Origin: Flavobacterium nitrogenifigens
Lineage (GTDB): Bacteria > Bacteroidota > Bacteroidia > Flavobacteriales > Flavobacteriaceae
DNA length: 64,000 bases
Assembly: GCF_003254565.1 (NCBI RefSeq)
Contig: NZ_QJRI01000179.1
Coordinates: 124,001 to 188,000, forward strand
Direction of reading: 5' to 3'
In this document: piece after piece, positions 58,504 to 64,000 of the stretch
Layout: every line of letters begins with the position of its first letter
Numbering within the stretch: the first letter of the stretch is position 1
Program-made: the position numbers and the translations under genes
Notes under the pieces: generated by a model
Seen by the model: only the letters and a program-made list of their open reading frames with translations
The model's database searches: none
What the model was told of the DNA's origin: nothing

Positions 58504-59847
58504 TTACTTGCCTACAATGGCTTTGTAAATGTCGTTACCATTAGCAAATAGTAGTAGTGAAATAAGTAAAACAAAACCAACCATTTGCGCATTCTCTAGG
58601 AATTTATCGCTCGGTTTTTTGCCGCTTACAATTTCATACAATAAAAACATTACATGACCACCATCAAGAGCCGGAATTGGCAATAAATTCATAACTCCAA
58701 GCATAATTGACAATAAAGCTGTGATTGACCAGAATACTTCCCAGCTCCAAGAACTAGGGAAAATGTTATAAATCGCCGCAAAACCACCTACTTGTTTGTA
58801 AGCTTTTGTTTCTGGATTAAAAATCATTTTCAATTGTTTTCCATAACCTACTAATTGATCTTTTCCTTTTTGAAGACCAACTGGAATAGATTCGAAGAAA
58901 CCGTATTCTTTAGTGCTTATTTTATAGTATCCTAATTTCTCTAATGATTTCATGTCTAAACCACCAGCAAGAACATCTAAAGTTCCCTTTGTAGAAACTT
59001 TCAAAGTTAGAGGCGTTTCTTTTAAATCGCGTAAAACAACTGCAGAAATCTGTTTTCCTTTATTAGCGGCTAAGATTGATTTAGCTTCATCAAAATATTT
59101 AACTTTTTGCCCGTTAAGCGAAAGAATCAAATCTTTTGGTTTTAAATTCTGATTAGCAGATTCTTCTGTAACTTTTCCAATTGCAAAAGGTGTACGGATA
59201 CCAATAAGAAGACCTTTTTCTGTTTTAGAAAGCTGATCAACAAAATCAGTTGGCATTGTAATCGTTTGCTGTTGCCCGTTTCTTTCAATCAAAACGTGTT
59301 TTGCCATGATCACATTCATGTTCATGTCGCTGTCAAAATTTTCTACAGTTTTACCATCAATAGAAATAATTTTGTCACCAGTTTTAAAACCCGCTTTAAG
59401 CATAGCAGGATTTTCAATCAGAACACCATCTTTTAAGTCAGCATTAGCAATATAAGTATCTCCGTAAGCAAACGCCATTCCTATATAGATAATAAAAGCC
59501 AAAATAAAGTTTACTGTAACACCACCAAGCATAATAATTAAACGCTGCCAAGCTGGTTTGGTACGAAATTCCCAAGGCTGAGGCGGAAGTGCCATTTGCT
59601 CTTTGTCCATACTTTCATCAATCATTCCAGAAATTTTCACATATCCTCCCAACGGAAGCCATCCGATACCATATTCTGTTTCCCCGATTTTCTTTTTGAA
59701 TAGTGAATATTTAACATCAAAAAATAAGTAAAATTTTTCGACTCTAGTTTTAAACAATTTAGCAGGGATAAAATGCCCTAATTCATGAAGAATAATAAGT
59801 AAAGATAAACTCAATAGAAATTGAGAGAGTTTGATAACTATATCCAT
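58504..59847 (-). CDS. rseP: Site-2 protease RseP-family zinc metalloprotease
   Basis: The 447-residue membrane protein has the zinc motif HELGH at 21-25 in the first transmembrane helix, LPLGGYVKISGM, two PDZ-like regions (about 125-215 and 215-290) and the C-terminal NLLPIPALDGGH metal-ligand loop (about 386-397). It cleaves transmembrane substrates such as anti-sigma factors within the membrane. Length and order are normal. It might act on the membrane partner of the ECF sigma encoded at 33.8-34.8 kb, which is only a guess. Confidence 0.94.
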   Translation of the reverse strand: MDIVIKLSQFLLSLSLLIILHELGHFIPAKLFKTRVEKFYLFFDVKYSLFKKKIGETEYGIGWLPLGGYVKISGMIDESMDKEQMALPPQPWEFRTKPAWQRLIIMLGGVTVNFILAFIIYIGMAFAYGDTYIANADLKDGVLIENPAMLKAGFKTGDKIISIDGKTVENFDSDMNMNVIMAKHVLIERNGQQQTITMPTDFVDQLSKTEKGLLIGIRTPFAIGKVTEESANQNLKPKDLILSLNGQKVKYFDEAKSILAANKGKQISAVVLRDLKETPLTLKVSTKGTLDVLAGGLDMKSLEKLGYYKISTKEYGFFESIPVGLQKGKDQLVGYGKQLKMIFNPETKAYKQVGGFAAIYNIFPSSWSWEVFWSITALLSIMLGVMNLLPIPALDGGHVMFLLYEIVSGKKPSDKFLENAQMVGFVLLISLLLFANGNDIYKAIVGK

Positions 59848-60047
59848 TTTTTGTTTTTAATTCGTATTTAACGCACAAAAGTAGCGTTTTCTATTTTAAT
59901 ATAAGTGTGCAAGATAGTGTTTAAGATTTTAAATGTTTGTTAATTAATAAACATTTAGATTTCTCGTTTTAACAAGATGCTGTAACTTTACTTTTTGAAC
60001 ACTGCCTTACTCAATTGGTAGTATAAACTCATTAAAAGTTACAGTAT

Positions 60048-61118
60048 ATGGCAACGAAATTATTTTCCCCCCTTACTATAAAAAATATCACTTTAAAAAA
60101 TAGAATTGCGATTTCGCCAATGTGCCAGTATTCTGCAATTGACGGATTTGCAAACGATTGGCATCTAGTTCATTTAGGAAGCCGTGCCAGCGGAGGCGCC
60201 GGACTTATTATTCAAGAAGCGACAGCGGTTTCTCCAGAAGCGAGAATTTCTCCTTCTGATCTTGGAATCTGGAAAGATGAACACATCGAAAAACTAAAAC
60301 AAATCAACGCCTTTATAGTTTCTCAAAATTCTATTCCAGGAATTCAGTTAGCGCATGCGGGAAGAAAAGCGAGTGTTTCGGCTCCGTGGTTGGGAAACAA
60401 AAAATTAGATTTCGCTCAAGGCGGATGGCAAACCGTGGCACCAAGTGCGATTCCGTATCATGAAGGCGAACCATTTCTTCCAGAGGAATTAGACAAGAAT
60501 GGAATTCAGAAAGTGATCTCCGATTTCAAAACCGCGACAAAAAGAGTAGTAGAAGCAGGATATCAGGTTGTAGAAATTCACGCTGCTCATGGTTATTTAC
60601 TGCATCAGTTTTTATCGCCTCTAACAAATGTAAGAACCGATGAATATGGAGGAAGTTTCGAAAATAGAATCCGTTTTACTTTAGAAGTTGTAGAAGCAGT
60701 TCAATCAGAATGGCCTTCAGATTTGCCTTTGTTTGTTAGAATTTCGGCAACAGATTGGGCAGAAAACGGATGGAATCCAGAAGAATCTGTACAGCTTTCT
60801 AAAATATTAAAAGAAAAAGGAGTAGATTTAATCGATGTTTCGTCAGGCGGATTGGTTTCGCATCAGAAAATCACATTAGGGCCAGGTTATCAAGTTCCTT
60901 TTGCAGAAAAAGTGAAAGCAGAAGCGAATATTGCTACAGGTGCAGTCGGATTAATTACAGAAGCAGAACAAGCAGAAGAAATTTTAAATTTGGATCAAGC
61001 TGATTTGATTTTATTCGCTAGAGAATCATTGAGAAACCCAAACTTGCCTTTGGATTTTGCCGCAGCATTAAACGACGATATTCAATGGCCAAAACAATAC
61101 GAAAGAGCTAAACTTTAA
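60048..61118 (+). CDS. NADH:flavin oxidoreductase, old yellow enzyme family (YqjM/NamA-like)
   Basis: The 356-residue TIM-barrel flavoprotein has LFSPLTIKNITLKNRIAISPMCQYSA at the N-terminus (Cys about 26, as in YqjM), IQLAHAGRKAS (about 103), the His-x-x-His pair in VEIHAAHGYLLHQFLSPLTN (about 181), and the FMN phosphate site ATGAVGLI and LILFARESLRNPNLP. It reduces activated alkenes with NADPH in the cytoplasm. It stands alone. The following intergenic repeat separates it from the Gfo/Idh gene. Confidence 0.93.
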   Translation: MATKLFSPLTIKNITLKNRIAISPMCQYSAIDGFANDWHLVHLGSRASGGAGLIIQEATAVSPEARISPSDLGIWKDEHIEKLKQINAFIVSQNSIPGIQLAHAGRKASVSAPWLGNKKLDFAQGGWQTVAPSAIPYHEGEPFLPEELDKNGIQKVISDFKTATKRVVEAGYQVVEIHAAHGYLLHQFLSPLTNVRTDEYGGSFENRIRFTLEVVEAVQSEWPSDLPLFVRISATDWAENGWNPEESVQLSKILKEKGVDLIDVSSGGLVSHQKITLGPGYQVPFAEKVKAEANIATGAVGLITEAEQAEEILNLDQADLILFARESLRNPNLPLDFAAALNDDIQWPKQYERAKL

Positions 61119-61130
61119 ATATTTTTATTA

Positions 61131-61207
61131 GCCACGAATTGCACGAATTTTCACGAATTAAAAATTTTTATTCATGCCGATTTGTGTTAATTCGTGCAAT
61201 TCGTGGC
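61131..61207. repeat. GCCACGAATTGCACGAATT inverted repeat
   Basis: GCCACGAATTGCACGAATT (61131-61149) pairs perfectly with AATTCGTGCAATTCGTGGC (61189-61207). It is the cleanest member of the family also seen at 11977-12051 and 22987-23071. Its right arm overlaps the first codons of a longer frame of the next gene, which is therefore rejected as a start. Confidence 0.7.
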
Positions 61208-61226
61208 AAACAAAAAAACTATACCA

Positions 61227-62270
61227 ATGCAAAAGATAAAAACAGCATTATTATCATACGGAATGTCGGGGAAAGTTTTTCACGCTCCGTTTTTAGATAT
61301 TCACGAAGGATTTGAACTTTTAGGTTCCTGGGAAAGAAGCAAAAAATTAATTCAGGAAGATTATCCACACGTAAAAAGTTATGCTTCGCTAGACGAATTA
61401 TTAAGTGACGATGTCGATTTGGTAATTGTAAATACGCCAGTTGGAACGCATTACGAATATGCTAAAAAAGTGCTTTTGGCAGGAAAACATGCTGTTGTAG
61501 AAAAAGCTTTTACGACAACTGCCGCAGAAGCAAAAGAATTGGCAAAAATTGCCAAAGAAAAAGGTTTAAAATTGGCCGTTTTTCAGAACAGAAGATGGGA
61601 CAGCGATTTTAAAACTGTAAAAAAAGTAATTGATGATGGCGTTTTAGGAGATTTGGTAGAAGCTGAATTTCATTTTGATAGATATAATCCGTTATTGAGC
61701 CCAAAAACGCATAAAGAAACCGCTAATGATGGAGCTGGAGTTTTAAAAGATTTAGGACCACATATAATAGACCAAGCTATAAGTTTGTTTGGCTGTCCAA
61801 AAGCAGTTTTTGGAGACATTCGCGTAACCAGAGAAAACTCTGTTGTAGACGACTGGATCGATTTGACTTTGTTTTATTCTAATTTCAGAGTCCGTTTAAA
61901 AGCAGGATTTTTTGTAAGAGAAGCGAACCCAGCGTATACACTTCACGGAAAAAAGGGTTCTTTCTTAAAACCTCGTGGAGATGTTCAGGAAGACGAATTG
62001 AAAATAGGTAAAAAACCAAACCTAGATTCTTGGGGAACAGAAGATGAAAGCTTGCAAGGACTTTTGCACACCGAAATAGACGGTAAAATTGTAAGAGAAA
62101 AAATCCCAACGCTTCAAGGCAATTATTTTAGTTTCTTCGATGGCGTTTACGACTCGATTGCAAACGATACAAAAGAACCTGTTACTGCAGACGAAGGTGT
62201 AAAAGTGATGCAAGTGATAGAAGCAGCAATTGCGAGTAATGCACAACAAAAAGTAATAGGCATATCATAA
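61227..62270 (+). CDS. Gfo/Idh/MocA-family oxidoreductase
   Basis: From ATG 61227 the protein has 347 residues. The N-terminal Rossmann domain begins KIKTALLSYGMSGKVFHAPFLD, followed by LVIVNTPVGTHYEYAKKVLLAGKHAVVEKAFTTTAAEAKEL with the catalytic EK(A) lysine (about 95). The C-terminal domain contains FQNRRWDSDFKTVKK and DLGPHIIDQAISLFG. It is an NAD(P)-dependent sugar or polyol dehydrogenase of unknown substrate, resembling E. coli YdgJ-type proteins. Its last codons are repeated twice downstream with REP-like hairpins. Confidence 0.9.
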   Translation: MQKIKTALLSYGMSGKVFHAPFLDIHEGFELLGSWERSKKLIQEDYPHVKSYASLDELLSDDVDLVIVNTPVGTHYEYAKKVLLAGKHAVVEKAFTTTAAEAKELAKIAKEKGLKLAVFQNRRWDSDFKTVKKVIDDGVLGDLVEAEFHFDRYNPLLSPKTHKETANDGAGVLKDLGPHIIDQAISLFGCPKAVFGDIRVTRENSVVDDWIDLTLFYSNFRVRLKAGFFVREANPAYTLHGKKGSFLKPRGDVQEDELKIGKKPNLDSWGTEDESLQGLLHTEIDGKIVREKIPTLQGNYFSFFDGVYDSIANDTKEPVTADEGVKVMQVIEAAIASNAQQKVIGIS

Positions 62271-62272
62271 TT

Positions 62273-62457
62273 CATTCCGTAGGAATGTCTCGTCGGTAGT
62301 AATGCAGGTTATAGAATCTGCAATTGCGAGTAATGCCCAGCAAAAAGTAATAGGTATATCGTAACACATTCCGTAGTAATGTCTGATCGGTAGTAATGCA
62401 TAGCAAAAGGTGATAAGCATATCATAAAAACATTCCGTAGGAAGGTCTCATCGGTAG
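62273..62457. repeat. Gfo/Idh 3'-tail copies alternating with REP-like hairpins
   Basis: Hairpins CATTCCGTAGGAATG (62273-62287) and CATTCCGTAGTAATG (62367-62381), and CATTCCGTAGGAAG (from 62431), alternate with a 21-codon tail copy (62302-62364, MQVIESAIASNAQQKVIGIS then stop). A shorter decayed copy (62392-62427) has an internal TAG. Each hairpin is followed by a TCTCGTCGGTAG-like word. The tail copies are gene remnants, not separate genes. Confidence 0.75.
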
Positions 62458-62482
62458 AAAATAATAATATTCAGGCACATTT

Positions 62483-62606
62483 ACGTTCTGTAGGGACGTT
62501 TGATTTCGGGCAATTTTTTAATAATCTAATGTTTCAAACGTTCCTACGGAACGTAAAATATTGACAACGATATTTTTTTCTACCGATGAAATGTTCCTAC
62601 GGAACA
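62483..62606. repeat. REP-like hairpins in both orientations
   Basis: ACGTTCTGTAGGGACGT (62483-62499) is followed by reverse-oriented ACGTTCCTACGGAACGT (62538-62554) and TACCGATGAAATGTTCC then TACGGAACA (62581-62606). They belong to the same family as 56082-56249 and would form a larger inverted structure. Confidence 0.65.
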
Positions 62607-62615
62607 AAGAAATAT

Positions 62616-62654
62616 AAATAGGGGCTGTTTCAAATATTGAAACAGCCCCTATTT
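62616..62654. terminator. Strong 18-bp hairpin after the REP cluster
   Basis: AAATAGGGGCTGTTTCAA (62616-62633) pairs perfectly with TTGAAACAGCCCCTATTT (62637-62654). Flanking sequence is AT-rich with scattered T but no long T-run. It likely stops transcription coming from the Gfo/Idh gene. Confidence 0.65.
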
Positions 62655-62845
62655 ATTTACTTTTAAAAAATGAAACAAATTATAATTCTACTAAACCCTA
62701 AAAATTGTAATTTTAATAATGAGAATTCAATTGAAAACCTCTGAATTTATAAACAATAACGTTGTATATTGTGGATAACCTTAGGCTTTATGCGCTTTGA
62801 CGCGTGTTTTTAGTATTTTTGACAACATTCCAATAAAAATTCAAT

Positions 62846-64000
62846 ATGCTGATAAATATTAATCCATTATCGCTTTTTCAGACCAAAGCAAAAATCAAGA
62901 AAGTATTTAGAGAAGCCAAAGCTTCGTATTTAAATCGTATTCGTTTTGCTGTTGGAATGTTTTATTTCGGAATGGGTTTGAGTTTTGCCACATGGGCCAG
63001 TAGAATTCCAGATATCAAATCTGCTTTGCATTTAACAGAAGGCGATTTGGGTTCTATACTTTTTGCACTTCCAGTTGGACAGCTAATTGTTATGCCCTTT
63101 TCAGGAAAAATGGTAACCAAATTTGGTAGTCATCGTATTCTGATTTTTTCTTTAATAATGTATGTTTTGTGTTTAATCAATTTAGGTTTGGCAACAACAG
63201 CATTACAATTATCCCTCGGATTATTTTTGTTTGGTCTCTTCGGAAACTTAGCCAATATCGCCGTAAACACACAAGGCGTTTATACCGAAGTTTTGTTCAA
63301 AAAAACAATCATGTCTTCTTTTCACGGAATGTGGAGTTTTGCAGGATTTACAGGCGCATTGGTTGGTTTAGGAATGCTGGCTTTAAATTTAAGTCCGCTG
63401 CATCATTTTATAATTGTAGCTGGAATTGTTTTATTGATGGTAGCTTTTAATTTTAAATTTTTGGTTAGAGCCAAAGAAAAAAAGAAACCAAAAGAAGAAG
63501 GTAAAAAATTATTTGTAAAACCAGATACCGCTTTACTTTGGTTAGGCGTTATAGGGTTCTGCAGTATGGCAAGCGAAGGCGTTATGTTCGATTGGAGCGG
63601 TGTTTACTTTAAAGATATTGTAAAAGCGCCAGGACCGTTGGTGGTTTTGGGGTATACTTCTTTTATGATTATGATGGCCAGCGGAAGATTTCTTGGCGAC
63701 GGATTAATTAACAAATTTGGTCGCGAACGCGTTATGCAAATTAGTGGAGTTATGATTTCGGCAGGACTTTTTACAGCTGTTTTTCTTCCTTATATCATTC
63801 CGTGTACTATAGCTTTTATGTTTGTAGGTTTAGGCGTTGCAACAATTGTTCCTACCGTTTACAGCATTGCAGGTAAAAACCCGACTGTTCCAGCAGGAGA
63901 AGCTTTAACGATTGTTTCTAGCGTAAGTTTCCTTGGTTTCTTAATGGGACCGCCAGTAATTGGGCATATTGCACAAAGTTTCGGTCTGCAGTTTTCTTTT
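62846..64000 (+). CDS. MFS transporter, cut by right window edge
   Basis: The frame opens at ATG 62846 and runs to the window end (385 codons visible). The first 30 residues are polar and basic. Transmembrane helices then alternate with the MFS loop SGKMVTKFGSHRILIF (a form of the GxxxDRxGRR motif, about 90-105) and FLGDGLINKFGRERVMQISG in the second half. It resembles YbjJ-like 12-helix exporters of unknown substrate. TATTTTTG at 62814-62821 is a possible -7 element. The C-terminal end is missing. Confidence 0.88.
   Translation, partial: MLININPLSLFQTKAKIKKVFREAKASYLNRIRFAVGMFYFGMGLSFATWASRIPDIKSALHLTEGDLGSILFALPVGQLIVMPFSGKMVTKFGSHRILIFSLIMYVLCLINLGLATTALQLSLGLFLFGLFGNLANIAVNTQGVYTEVLFKKTIMSSFHGMWSFAGFTGALVGLGMLALNLSPLHHFIIVAGIVLLMVAFNFKFLVRAKEKKKPKEEGKKLFVKPDTALLWLGVIGFCSMASEGVMFDWSGVYFKDIVKAPGPLVVLGYTSFMIMMASGRFLGDGLINKFGRERVMQISGVMISAGLFTAVFLPYIIPCTIAFMFVGLGVATIVPTVYSIAGKNPTVPAGEALTIVSSVSFLGFLMGPPVIGHIAQSFGLQFSF

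Noticed and set aside
61194..61226. Longer Gfo/Idh/MocA frame starting within the intergenic inverted repeat
   Set aside because: The first 11 codons are the right arm of a dispersed hairpin. The Rossmann fold begins after the ATG at 61227.

Overview
The window is about 64 kb of a low-GC Bacteroidota chromosome, almost certainly Flavobacterium or a very close relative. Evidence: SusC/SusD pairs, Bacteroidetes-type promoters with the TAnnTTTG -7 element, an IPExxxVDY-family protein, a Nudix-type AraR, and intergenic DNA full of word-like hairpin repeats. No prophage, insertion sequence or CRISPR array is visible.

Region 1 (1-22.9 kb) is an arabinan/L-arabinose utilisation locus. An aldose 1-epimerase cut by the left edge and a divergent GntR/LacI-type regulator precede it. 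The Nudix-type regulator AraR then faces a polysaccharide utilisation operon: SusC, SusD, a GH43 endo-arabinanase, GH51, a second GH43 endo-arabinanase with a C-terminal domain, two more GH43, GH127 beta-L-arabinofuranosidase and a fifth GH43. After a GH51-like 3' remnant come araB, araD, araA and a lipoprotein aldose epimerase. Six 15-bp elements of the form RTGTa-N5-WACAy occur in the two long leaders (before susC and before araB) and are proposed as AraR operators. SusCD would bind and import arabinan fragments, the exported glycosidases would release L-arabinose, and AraA, AraB and AraD would convert it to D-xylulose 5-phosphate. No L-arabinose symporter is seen in the locus.

Region 2 (23-41.3 kb) is mostly core genome: OsmC, tRNA-Leu(CAA), prs, rplY, pth, sodA, an amidophosphoribosyltransferase, a PfkB kinase, an ECF sigma/membrane protein/hydrolase operon, rnhA, purN, acpP, fabF, rnc and pyk. 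It also holds a broken RelE/ParE-type toxin with an intact putative antitoxin. Between the convergent sodA and purF genes lie four tandem ~184-bp units, each with two hairpins. They are best read as minus-strand small-RNA units and are the most striking unexplained structure here.

Region 3 (41.3-56 kb) is an accessory block of envelope genes: two sulfatases, a HAD lipoprotein, outer-membrane barrel proteins, DUF1254/DUF1214, DUF2252 and DUF4136 proteins, a membrane-anchored AraC regulator, a D15/BamA-like barrel and an exported C1 peptidase. Two new motif families (TGTTTCA dyads and a CCCCATCGT composite box) lie in its leaders.

Region 4 (56-64 kb) is repeat-rich. It holds a short TPR protein, a GIY-YIG nuclease gene between an intact tRNA-Asn and a displaced tRNA-Asn 3' half, rseP, an old-yellow-enzyme reductase, a Gfo/Idh/MocA oxidoreductase whose 3' tail is repeated twice with REP-like hairpins, and an MFS transporter cut by the right edge.
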